Assembly (NCBI GenBank): GCA_031411235.1
Contig: JANOAR010000279.1
Span: forward strand, 1 to 7,378
Direction: 5' to 3'
Length of the DNA stretch: 7,378 nt
Origin: JANOAR01 sp031411235
GTDB lineage: Bacteria; Verrucomicrobiota; Verrucomicrobiia; Verrucomicrobiales; Verrucomicrobiaceae
Position 1 is the stretch's first letter. The number at the start of each line of letters is the position of its first letter. The notes under the pieces were generated by a model. It searched no databases and was not told the origin of the DNA. It worked only from the letters and a program-made list of their open reading frames with translations. Positions 1 to 6,323 of the stretch are shown one piece after another. A program made the translations under genes and the position numbers.

Positions 1-124
1 AACCGCCTGAGACTTGAGCTTTGCCGAAGCTAACCACCGCTGAAACGCAGCGTTCGGGATAAAAGTTTGTGATGCGCGGCAGTATGATGCGCACCTGAAT
101 CGTTACTGTTGGCGGTGGGTTTGC
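1..124. other. Window-edge region with no identifiable gene
   Basis: This stretch lies downstream of the SMP-30-like gene and shows no recognisable gene, RNA or clear terminator. On the minus strand, the frame that follows the SMP-30-like stop codon (125-127) stays open for 41 codons to the window edge, ending in a peptide that reads ...NFYPERCVSAVVSFGKA. A GTG at 94-92 could start a short ORF, but there is no ribosome binding site and I recognise no family. Small symmetries are present: AACGC-A-GCGTT at 44-54, and CCACCGC (34-40) matching GCGGTGG (112-118) across a long loop. None is convincing as a terminator. Confidence 0.4.
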
Positions 125-1069
125 CTACTTCCCGAAGTAGCCCTTCACCTTCAGCTTGCGGCTGTAAATGGTGTCGCCGGCGGCGAGGTAGAGCGTGTCG
201 TGGTCTTTGCCTGCGAACTCACAGCTGACGATCTTCGACTGCGGTGTGGGCAAGGCTAAGGTTCCCGAGTGGCGGCCCATGGAGTCGAAGACCTGCACCC
301 CCACAGCAGTCGTCACGAAGTAGCGGCCTGTGCTCTCGGTCGTCATGCCATCGCCCATGGCTTCGGCTTTGTGCAGTGGCAGCGTGACCTCGGGCCGGGC
401 TCCGCCTTTGGCCCCGCCACTCTGGTCGGAGAGTATCTCGGTATCCATGGTCATGTAGGGCTCGGCTGCGCTGAGGGTGCCATCCTTGGCGATGACCCAA
501 GTCCACACGTTTTTGCCGCCGTAATCCGAGACGGCGAGCGTCTGCTCATCGGTGGAGACGGTGATGCCGTTGGGCTTCGTCACATGGCCTTCATCGGCGA
601 TGACGTGGCTCTTGTCGGCAATGCGGATGAGGTGGATGCGTTTGGTCGGTGTCTCGGTGAAATACAAGAAGCCCGTGCGGGTGACGACCAAGTCGTTGCA
701 CTTCACGTCGGTGAGCAGCACTTCGACGGTGCCTTTGGCGTCGATGGCGATGATGCGCGCCCCTTTGTTGTGCGTGGCATAAAGCCGCCCATCGGGGCCG
801 AATTGCATACCGCTGATGCCGGGCAGATTGTCATGCAGCAGCGCGGTTTTGCCCGTGGCGACATCGTGCTTGTAGATGCCTTTGCCAGCCTTCACATCGC
901 TGAAATAAACGTCGCCTGCGGCATCGGTGCAGATGCCATCGGCAAAGGTAAAGCCAGTGATGGCGGGCTTCCAGCCTTCGCCTTCGATGAGCCAATCATG
1001 AAGGGAGGTGTCCTGGGCGCGAGCGCTGATGGAGAGGGCGAGGAAAGCGAGAGTGAGGAGTCGATGCAT
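125..1069 (-). CDS. Secreted SMP-30/gluconolactonase-like beta-propeller protein
   Basis: A 314-residue exported protein of the SMP-30/gluconolactonase/LRE family, six-bladed propellers that bind a divalent metal and typically hydrolyse sugar lactones or related esters. An N-terminal signal peptide (residues 1-18, ending ARA before QD) predicts periplasmic location. Visible family features are the repeated blade motif (GDVYFSD at 52-58, GRLYATH at 94-100, FLYFTET at 134-140), the NDL motif (Asn125-Asp126), PNG (166-168) and GDGM (239-242), which fit the usual Asn, Asn and Asp metal or substrate ligands. The first ligand, normally Glu in an 'EGP' motif, appears as Asp44 in FADGIC, so activity may differ. 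It is probably the last gene of the minus-strand operon, 75 bases after the NTF2-like gene. The ATG at 1069 is supported by the signal peptide directly behind it; no Shine-Dalgarno is present. The fold is confident; the substrate is unknown. Confidence 0.9.
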   Translation of the reverse strand: MHRLLTLAFLALSISARAQDTSLHDWLIEGEGWKPAITGFTFADGICTDAAGDVYFSDVKAGKGIYKHDVATGKTALLHDNLPGISGMQFGPDGRLYATHNKGARIIAIDAKGTVEVLLTDVKCNDLVVTRTGFLYFTETPTKRIHLIRIADKSHVIADEGHVTKPNGITVSTDEQTLAVSDYGGKNVWTWVIAKDGTLSAAEPYMTMDTEILSDQSGGAKGGARPEVTLPLHKAEAMGDGMTTESTGRYFVTTAVGVQVFDSMGRHSGTLALPTPQSKIVSCEFAGKDHDTLYLAAGDTIYSRKLKVKGYFGK

Positions 1070-1144
1070 GGCTGAGGGGAACGATGCCGGGGCGGTGATT
1101 CATTCCTACGGCAGCGAATTCTGGCCTCAGCGGTAAGTTGCGGC

Positions 1145-1582
1145 TTAGTCGTTGTAGAAGACCAAGCTCATAATCCGCCAGCCATCCGATGTCTTGGCCA
1201 GGGTGAAAAAATCCATCCCAGTCTCATCGGCAGCGCCCGGTTTGCTCAGTCGCCATGTCACGGCAGCCTGGGCCACGGGCGGGTGCAGCTCGATCTTGAT
1301 CGACAGCGGCACCTCTTTCATCGGGTTGGCAGCGGTCTGATGCGCCATCTTTTGCCCGTGAATGAAGTCGGTGAGGCCATTGCTCTCCACCTGGCCTTGC
1401 TTCGTGACGAAAGTGATCCGCGCCTGCTCGTGGAAACAGCCCGCGTAGCCTTCCATGTCCTGGGCCGACCAGGTGGAAAAGTAACGCTCCAGGAATGTCT
1501 TCACCACCGCCTCCTCTGCCGTGGGCTGCGAATAACAACACGAGAGCGCGAGGGCGATGAAAGCGAGGGTGAGGTGTTGCAT
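1145..1582 (-). CDS. Exported NTF2/SnoaL-like domain protein
   Basis: A 145-residue protein with a hydrophobic leader (residues 1-14) and then one NTF2-like (SnoaL/DUF4440-type) cone-shaped domain at about 22-143. Signs of the fold are the helical start (TFLERYFSTWSAQDMEGY at 29-46), the central CFHEQARITFV strand region and the C-terminal strand pair ending DGWRIMSLVFYND, which is very typical of the family. The leader ends ALSCC (Cys15/Cys16), a possible lipobox, so it may be a lipoprotein; plain secretion is the alternative. These domains bind small ligands or are enzymes such as ketosteroid isomerases, but no catalytic set can be assigned here. It starts 6 bases after the SGNH hydrolase stop, so the two are very likely cotranscribed and perhaps translationally coupled. 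There is no Shine-Dalgarno. Its signal-peptide DNA resembles that of the next gene. Confidence 0.85.
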   Translation of the reverse strand: MQHLTLAFIALALSCCYSQPTAEEAVVKTFLERYFSTWSAQDMEGYAGCFHEQARITFVTKQGQVESNGLTDFIHGQKMAHQTAANPMKEVPLSIKIELHPPVAQAAVTWRLSKPGAADETGMDFFTLAKTSDGWRIMSLVFYND

Positions 1583-1588
1583 AGGAGA

Positions 1589-2551
1589 TCAGGGTATTTT
1601 GACCAACGCCCGCGCCTGGGCATCCAGCTCAGCGGCCTTTGCTTGAGCTTCTGGGAGCGGCAGACCGTCCTTCACACCAGGGCGTTTGTGGCCTGTGGTG
1701 GTCAGCCAAGCATCGCGCAGCAGCGCTTGTTTGGCGGCGATGAGTTTATGGATTTCTACGGCCTTCGGATGGATGTCCTCTTTGCCTGCGATGGTGTGCA
1801 TCGCCCAGGCATCGAGGACGTTTTGTGCCATGAGCCGATGGCCAGCATCGTTGGGGTGGACGCCGTCGTTGCTAAAAGTGAATGCGGGATCGCTGGGGCG
1901 TACGCCTTTGATGACTTGATCCATCACGTAATGGAGGTCGATGACCGCCCAGCCATCGTAGTCGCGCTTCTCCACCAGCCAGGCAGCATACTTGGCGAGC
2001 ACCTCGTCATAGCCCGCGTATTGCTTGGTAGCGTCCTTGCCCGTGGGGTCGGTGCGGGCTTGGATGGGCACGTTGTCAAAGACGGGCGGCGTCATGTGGA
2101 CGATCTTTGCGCCCGAGGCGATCACCTTGTCATGCAGGAGCGTCATGCCCTGGCGAAAGGCGGCAAAGCGATCCTCGCTGAGCGGCATGTAGATGCCATC
2201 GTTCATGCCGTAGCAGGCCACGACGAGGTCGGGCTTCATCTGAGCGAGCACACGATCCAGGCGCTCATGCACGCTAGGCCGGGGGAACTGACCGCCCGCG
2301 TGTCCTGGCTCGGATAAGCCAGAGACCGTCTCGCTGGAGAGTCCGCAACTGAGGATTTCCTTGTGCAAATCGGGCCGCGAAATCGTCAACGCGGTATCAA
2401 TGTAAGCCACATAACCACCCCCATGCGTGATGCTATCGCCGAGGAATAAAATGCGCTGAGCGGCAGGTAGCTCCTGCTTGGGTAGAGGCAGCATTTCACG
2501 ATGACAGCCGACAAGCAAAGCGGTGGTGAGGAAGAGAGATAGAAGGCGCAT
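1589..2551 (-). CDS. SGNH/GDSL-family hydrolase lipoprotein
   Basis: A 320-residue esterase-fold lipoprotein. The leader MRLLSLFLTTALLVGC carries a clear lipobox (LVGC, acylated Cys16). The SGNH blocks are in order: block I GDSIT with nucleophile Ser40 and a glycine run (44-46); block II around Gly70; block III GMND with Asn117; and block V NDGVH with Asp229 and His232. The catalytic set is therefore complete. The C-terminal tail (about 275-320), with GHKRPG and a GLPLPEAQAKAAEL helix, is a pattern I associate with SGNH proteins of Planctomycetes and Verrucomicrobia. Relatives deacylate carbohydrates, lipids or peptidoglycan; the substrate here is unknown. It heads a three-gene minus-strand operon and is divergent from the AmiE-NamZ fusion gene. 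The ATG at 2551 is fixed by the lipoprotein signal; it has no Shine-Dalgarno and instead follows a pyrimidine-rich leader containing 8-bp repeats. Confidence 0.93.
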   Translation of the reverse strand: MRLLSLFLTTALLVGCHREMLPLPKQELPAAQRILFLGDSITHGGGYVAYIDTALTISRPDLHKEILSCGLSSETVSGLSEPGHAGGQFPRPSVHERLDRVLAQMKPDLVVACYGMNDGIYMPLSEDRFAAFRQGMTLLHDKVIASGAKIVHMTPPVFDNVPIQARTDPTGKDATKQYAGYDEVLAKYAAWLVEKRDYDGWAVIDLHYVMDQVIKGVRPSDPAFTFSNDGVHPNDAGHRLMAQNVLDAWAMHTIAGKEDIHPKAVEIHKLIAAKQALLRDAWLTTTGHKRPGVKDGLPLPEAQAKAAELDAQARALVKIP

Positions 2552-2565
2552 GGGGGAGGTGGGGA

Positions 2566-2613
2566 AGGGGAAGACAGGGAGACTATCAGAGAGGGAGACA
2601 ATCAGACAAGACT
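2566..2613 (-). repeat. 8-bp tandem repeat block in the leader of the SGNH hydrolase gene
   Basis: Read on the minus strand, this stretch divides into six 8-base units: AGTCTTGT, CTGATTGT, CTCCCTCT, CTGATAGT, CTCCCTGT, CTTCCCCT. It ends 14 bases before the start codon. It is the degenerate counterpart of the block at 2709-2756 and shares with it the 16-mer TTGTCTGATTGTCTCC (2594-2609 here). It lies in the untranslated leader if the promoter is upstream of it. Confidence 0.75.
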
Positions 2614-2617
2614 CGAC

Positions 2618-2666
2618 TATCCAAGATCGGCATTAGAAGTGGAACGTTCTCGAAGGCGTTTGGATA
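2618..2666. promoter_or_regulatory. Inverted TTGGATA pair with central palindrome (possible operator)
   Basis: TATCCAA at 2618-2624 and TTGGATA at 2660-2666 are perfect inverted copies; extended, TTGGATAGTCGAG on the minus strand resembles TTGGATACTAGAC on the plus strand. The palindrome GAACGTTC (2642-2649) lies near the midpoint. The symmetry in a divergent promoter fits either two copies of the same promoter element or a regulator site. This is inference from symmetry only. Confidence 0.25.
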
Positions 2667-2708
2667 CTAGACCGTGGCCAAGACGCAAGGCACGTTGCCT
2701 CTTCCCTT

Positions 2709-2756
2709 CTCATTGTCTGATTGTCTCCTTGTCCGATTGTCTCATTGTCTTCCTCT
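2709..2756 (+). repeat. 8-bp tandem repeat block in the leader of the AmiE-NamZ fusion gene
   Basis: Six consecutive 8-base units: CTCATTGT, CTGATTGT, CTCCTTGT, CCGATTGT, CTCATTGT, CTTCCTCT. Five of them fit the consensus CYSMTTGT. The block ends 5 bases before the ATG at 2762 and sits where a Shine-Dalgarno would normally be. It shares the 16-mer TTGTCTGATTGTCTCC (2713-2728) with the oppositely oriented block at 2594-2609. Confidence 0.85.
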
Positions 2757-2761
2757 TCCCC

Positions 2762-5050
2762 ATGCGACTCCTCCTGCTCTGTCTCATCGCTTGTCCGCTC
2801 TTCGCCGCCGAAAATCCAGCGCTGGATCAACTCCGAGCGACGCTGCGCCAATCCATCGCCCAGGGGCAGACACCAGGCGCGGTGTTTTGGATCGAAAACG
2901 CAACCACCCGTCTTCACGAAGCCTTGGGTCAGCGCTCGAAATTTCCTGCCAAGGAAGCCATGAGCGAAGACACTATCTTCGACGCAGCCTCGCTCACCAA
3001 AGTCATCGCCACGACACCCAGCATCATGTTGCTTATCGAGCAAGGCAGGGTCGATCTCGCTGCGCCTGTGCAGCGTTACATCGCTGAATTTACGGGCGAT
3101 GGCCGTGAACTCATCACCGTGCAGCACCTGCTTACCCACACCTCGGGATTACCCCCCGGCATCCCGAAAGAACCGGCGTGGAGCGGCTACGATGCGGCGA
3201 TCCAGCGAGCCTGTGCATTGGTGCCTTCGCCACCTCCGGGCCATGTATTCCGATACAGTGATGCCAACTTCATCCTGCTCGGCGAGATCGTGCGGCGGGT
3301 CAGTGGCGAGTCACTCGATGCCTTCGCCCAGCATCATGTTTTCGCCCCGCTGAAGATGCAAGATACCGGCTACAAACCCGCGCCTGCGCTGCTGCCGCGC
3401 ATCGCCCCGACCGAGCGCGATGAGTCGGGCACGATGCTGCGCGGCGTGGTGCATGATCCCACGTCGCGGCGCATGGGCGGCGTCGCTGGCCACGCAGGTC
3501 TGTTCACCAGCGCGGGCGATCTCGCTCGTTATTGCCGCATGATGCTGAATGAAGGCTCGCTGGACGGCACTCGTTTGTTCAAACCCCAGACCGTGCGCTT
3601 GATGACGAGCGCGCAGACGCCCATCACCCTCACCGAACGGCGTGGGCTGGGCTGGGACATCGACTGCAAATACAGCAAGCCACGCGGCGACCTCTTCCCT
3701 CTCGGCTCCTACGGCCACACAGGCTGGACGGGTACGGCACTGTGGATTGATCCTGCCAGTCGCTCGTTTTTTGTGCTGCTCACCACGCGCCTGCATCCCG
3801 ATGGCAAAGGCAATGTGCGCGACCTATACCACAGCGTCGGCACCCTCGCTGCACGTAGCCTTGGCGGTATGCCTAGCCTTGTCCGTGCGGACGGGGACAT
3901 TTTTCCCCGCACCGCCAACGAAATCCCCACCGTGCTCAATGGCATCGACGTGCTGAAGCGCCTCGACTACACGCCGCTCAAAGGTTTGCGTCTCGGCCTC
4001 ATCACCAACCAAACAGGCATCGACAACGAGCGACACAGCACCATCGACCTGCTGCACCGAGCCAAGGGCGTGAAGCTCGTTGCCCTCTTCAGCCCCGAGC
4101 ACGGCATCCGTGGTGCGCTGGATCAAGAAAAAATCGGCGATAGCAAGGACATCGCCACGGGCCTGCCCATCTACTCGCTCTACGGCCAACGCACCGCTCC
4201 CACTGCCGAACAACTCGCCAAGCTCGACGCCCTTGTCTTCGATATTCAAGACATCGGCTGCCGCTTCTACACCTACATCGCGACGCTGAAAAGTTGCCTC
4301 CAAGCCGCCAGCCAAGCGGGCAAAAAATTCATTCTCCTCGACCGCGTCAATCCCATCGGCGGCGACCGCATGGAAGGCCCCGTGCTCGTCGATAAACAAG
4401 ACAACGTCGCCTGCCACGACATCCCGCTGCGCCACGGCATGACGGCGGGGGAACTCGCGCAAATGTTCAACGCCGAGGCAGGCATCAATGCCGACCTCAC
4501 CATCATCCGCGTGCGCGGCTGGCAGCGCACGATGTGGTTCGACGCCACCGCACTGCCCTGGCAGAATCCCTCGCCCAACATGCGCTCGCAGACCGCCGCC
4601 ACGCTCTATGCTGGCATCGGGATCTTGGAATTTGCCATCAGCGTTGGGCGCGGTACCGACACGCCGTTTGAAGTCATCGGCGCTCCGTTCATCAATGACC
4701 GCCAACTCGCGCATGACATGAACGCCCTCGGGCTGCCCGGCATCCGGTTTATCCCCGAGCGCTTCAAGCCAACGACCAGCGTCTTCAAAGACCAAGACTG
4801 CGGTGGGCTGCGCCTCATCGTCACCGACCGCAATGCGCTGCGCCCCGTGACCGTGGGCCTAGCGCTGGGCGACACGCTACACCACAGCTATGCCAAAGAC
4901 TTCGACATGGTGAAATACAACCGCCTGCTGCAACACAGCGCCAGCATCGCGGCGATGAAAGCCAGCCAACCCTGGCAAGAAACCGCGCAGCGCTGGGAGG
5001 CAGCGAGCGCTGCGTTCGCCAAACGTCGCGAGGCTTTTTTGCTCTACTGA
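2762..5050 (+). CDS. Secreted AmiE-like serine hydrolase fused to NamZ-type (DUF1343) exo-N-acetylmuramidase
   Basis: A 762-residue exported two-domain enzyme. A signal peptide (1-16, ending LFAA) is followed by a class C beta-lactamase-fold hydrolase (about 20-365) with all motifs: SLTK (nucleophile Ser77, Lys80), YSD (Tyr165) and HTG (319-321), plus LHPDG near its end. The second domain (about 390-762) matches DUF1343/NamZ (GH171): GLITNQTG (to 419), SPEHG (444-448), DIQDIG (494-499), DRVNPIGG (527-534), SPNMRS (604-609) and GRGTDTPFE (629-637). In Bacillus subtilis, AmiE removes the peptide from MurNAc and NamZ releases MurNAc from the non-reducing glycan end; they are separate neighbouring genes. 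The fusion suggests sequential trimming of peptidoglycan fragments in the periplasm. The ATG at 2762 is preferred to an in-frame ATG at 2639 because the signal peptide starts there. Activity of the first domain as amidase rather than esterase or carboxypeptidase is inferred from the fusion. Confidence 0.93.
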   Translation: MRLLLLCLIACPLFAAENPALDQLRATLRQSIAQGQTPGAVFWIENATTRLHEALGQRSKFPAKEAMSEDTIFDAASLTKVIATTPSIMLLIEQGRVDLAAPVQRYIAEFTGDGRELITVQHLLTHTSGLPPGIPKEPAWSGYDAAIQRACALVPSPPPGHVFRYSDANFILLGEIVRRVSGESLDAFAQHHVFAPLKMQDTGYKPAPALLPRIAPTERDESGTMLRGVVHDPTSRRMGGVAGHAGLFTSAGDLARYCRMMLNEGSLDGTRLFKPQTVRLMTSAQTPITLTERRGLGWDIDCKYSKPRGDLFPLGSYGHTGWTGTALWIDPASRSFFVLLTTRLHPDGKGNVRDLYHSVGTLAARSLGGMPSLVRADGDIFPRTANEIPTVLNGIDVLKRLDYTPLKGLRLGLITNQTGIDNERHSTIDLLHRAKGVKLVALFSPEHGIRGALDQEKIGDSKDIATGLPIYSLYGQRTAPTAEQLAKLDALVFDIQDIGCRFYTYIATLKSCLQAASQAGKKFILLDRVNPIGGDRMEGPVLVDKQDNVACHDIPLRHGMTAGELAQMFNAEAGINADLTIIRVRGWQRTMWFDATALPWQNPSPNMRSQTAATLYAGIGILEFAISVGRGTDTPFEVIGAPFINDRQLAHDMNALGLPGIRFIPERFKPTTSVFKDQDCGGLRLIVTDRNALRPVTVGLALGDTLHHSYAKDFDMVKYNRLLQHSASIAAMKASQPWQETAQRWEAASAAFAKRREAFLLY
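4986..5040 (+). terminator. Possible intragenic terminator: 8-bp stem followed by distant T6
   Basis: CGCAGCGC (4986-4993) pairs perfectly with GCGCTGCG (5007-5014) across a 13-base loop, inside the last codons of the AmiE-NamZ gene. A T6 run follows at 5035-5040, 20 bases past the stem, which is too far for a canonical intrinsic terminator. It is listed because the convergent genes overlap and leave no intergenic space for termination. The stem could equally be chance in GC-rich coding DNA. Confidence 0.2.
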
Positions 5051-6312
5051 CGCGCACCTGGATGCGCGACCATCAGGCATGTGTCGTTGGGGTTGTACAT
5101 ATAACCCACGCCGAAGTCGATGGCTTGGCCGCGACCCGCACGGTAGGCATCAATAAGGTCGGGCTGTTGGTGGGAGTTGAACATGTCCAACGTGCCGTGG
5201 TAGTTGCCATACAGTCGCACGCCCCAGCCCGCCGACAGCAGTGATTGATAAGGCACACCCGAGGGATCCTGGACGATGCCACGGCAGTTATTAAGCAGGA
5301 AATTCCGCACCGCACCGAAGCCGCTCTCGTGCATCAAATACGAGGCACTCTTCACGAACGCAGGTGGTCGGCCTAGCGCCGAGACAAACCGTGCGAACGG
5401 CCCCCCTGGGCTCATGCCGCCATCGGACAAGTCTTGTTTAAAATAGAAGACGCGACGCGACGCTCCATTCGGCGCACGCCCGCGAATTAAGAGACCGGGG
5501 GCGCTGCTGCTATTCGCTGCCACCAGCACCGGGTTGCCTGTGCCATCTAACCGCACGAGGTCGATGGAATCGATGCGATGCCCCGTGCGTGCCATGAAGG
5601 TGAGAATGACTGGCAGCACGCCACGGAAGCGCGTGTTCACAAGGTCGCGGCGCATGTCCTTGGTGATGAAGAAACTGAACTGCATGACCGTGCTGATCGA
5701 CGTCTGCAAACCCGCCAACCCCGAGGCCACTTCGCCCTCGCTCATCTGGCTCAGCGGCGGCAGTGGTTCGCAGGGCTCCAGCCCGCACAGCACAAAGGTA
5801 TCGGTGCGTGGAAAGAAGGCATTGGCGAACAAAAAATCTGGCCCGCTGAACGGATAAAACAGCGCATTCGCCTGCTGCAAATCCCCGATCTGACTCGCCG
5901 CCCAGTTGCGGATGGGAGCCTCGTGCCGCGAGTCAAAAGTGGCCCACAGGCTGTCGAGCTTCGCTTGGTGGTTGGCCCAGTTGCCACTGCTGCGCAGGTT
6001 TGCCAAGGTATCGCCGCCCGAGGCGGGTAGTCCTGCGAGGAAGCGCGCCGTATCGTTCAGAGACGAAGCCTGCCGAGGCACATTGAAAGCCAGCGGCGTG
6101 GGGAATAGCTCGCGCCGCGCATCCACGGACTCGGCTCGCCGAATCGTTGGATTAGCGGCAGAACCTATACTTCCTAGCCTCGTTGAGGCGCGATGAGCCC
6201 ACTGCTGGGCCTGCGGTGGCAACTGGCAACTGGGCAACGCCACCGCTGCCAATGCAGCCAACGCAAAGAACCGTAACCGCCGAAATGAACCGAGGAGGGG
6301 AATTAAAGCCAT
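5044..6312 (-). CDS. Conserved-looking lipoprotein of unknown function
   Basis: A 422-residue protein that I cannot assign to a named family. The N-terminus has a basic patch (RRLR, 11-14), a hydrophobic core (15-26) and a lipobox-like LPSC with Cys29, so it is probably a lipoprotein; Pro at -2 of the lipobox is slightly unusual. The next 40 residues are low in hydrophobicity and linker-like. The body contains distinctive strings that look conserved: FYPFSGPDFLFANAFFP (152-168) followed by VLCGLEP (174-180), and a C-terminal half with SASYLMHESGF and a GWGVRLYGNY motif. No catalytic signature or transmembrane segment beyond the leader was recognised. Its stop TAG (5046-5044) overlaps the convergent AmiE-NamZ stop TGA (5048-5050), giving a 7-base tail-to-tail overlap. 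The start has no Shine-Dalgarno, and a hairpin lies 11 bases upstream. The gene is confident; the function is unknown. Confidence 0.88.
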   Translation of the reverse strand: MALIPLLGSFRRLRFFALAALAAVALPSCQLPPQAQQWAHRASTRLGSIGSAANPTIRRAESVDARRELFPTPLAFNVPRQASSLNDTARFLAGLPASGGDTLANLRSSGNWANHQAKLDSLWATFDSRHEAPIRNWAASQIGDLQQANALFYPFSGPDFLFANAFFPRTDTFVLCGLEPCEPLPPLSQMSEGEVASGLAGLQTSISTVMQFSFFITKDMRRDLVNTRFRGVLPVILTFMARTGHRIDSIDLVRLDGTGNPVLVAANSSSAPGLLIRGRAPNGASRRVFYFKQDLSDGGMSPGGPFARFVSALGRPPAFVKSASYLMHESGFGAVRNFLLNNCRGIVQDPSGVPYQSLLSAGWGVRLYGNYHGTLDMFNSHQQPDLIDAYRAGRGQAIDFGVGYMYNPNDTCLMVAHPGARQ

Positions 6313-6323
6313 AGACGCCGAGG

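Larger units (their letters stand above)
2552..2761. promoter_or_regulatory. Divergent promoter region of SGNH operon and AmiE-NamZ fusion
   Basis: These 210 bases separate two outward-facing genes and must hold the promoters of both, unless transcription enters from elsewhere. Both flanks consist of pyrimidine-rich (gene-sense) 8-bp repeats. The middle part (2614-2708) contains an inverted pair TATCCAA (2618-2624) and TTGGATA (2660-2666), a perfect 8-bp palindrome GAACGTTC (2642-2649) close to their centre, and a small hairpin AGGCA-CGT-TGCCT (2688-2700). No good sigma-70 -35/-10 pair was found; GATACT at 2663-2668 is a possible -10 for the plus strand, but its -35 partner is poor. Confidence 0.6.

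Noticed and set aside
269..1075. Plus-strand open frame of 268 codons opposite the SMP-30-like gene
   Set aside because: Antisense shadow without recognisable motifs.
1071..1131. GCTGAGG (1071-1077) with CCTCAGC (1125-1131) as a terminator between the NTF2-like and SMP-30-like genes
   Set aside because: A 7-bp stem with a 47-base loop and no T-run is not a credible intrinsic terminator, and the genes look cotranscribed.
1283..2317. Long plus-strand open frame of 344 codons
   Set aside because: Antisense to the NTF2-like and SGNH genes, both supported by family motifs and signal peptides; its His/Asp/Val-rich translation is typical of antisense frames.
2566..2756. The 8-bp repeats as a CRISPR array
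   Set aside because: The units are 8 bases with no spacers and are imperfect; they are a microsatellite-like leader block.
2639..2761. A 41-residue N-terminal extension of the AmiE-NamZ protein from an in-frame ATG at 2639
   Set aside because: The extension is translated from the 8-bp repeats and intergenic DNA, is rich in Arg/Pro and then repeats, and would bury the good signal peptide that begins at 2762.
3824..4795. Long minus-strand open frame of 323 codons opposite the NamZ domain
   Set aside because: It lies wholly antisense to a domain with recognised motifs, and its translation has no family resemblance; it is a shadow produced by GC-rich codon use.
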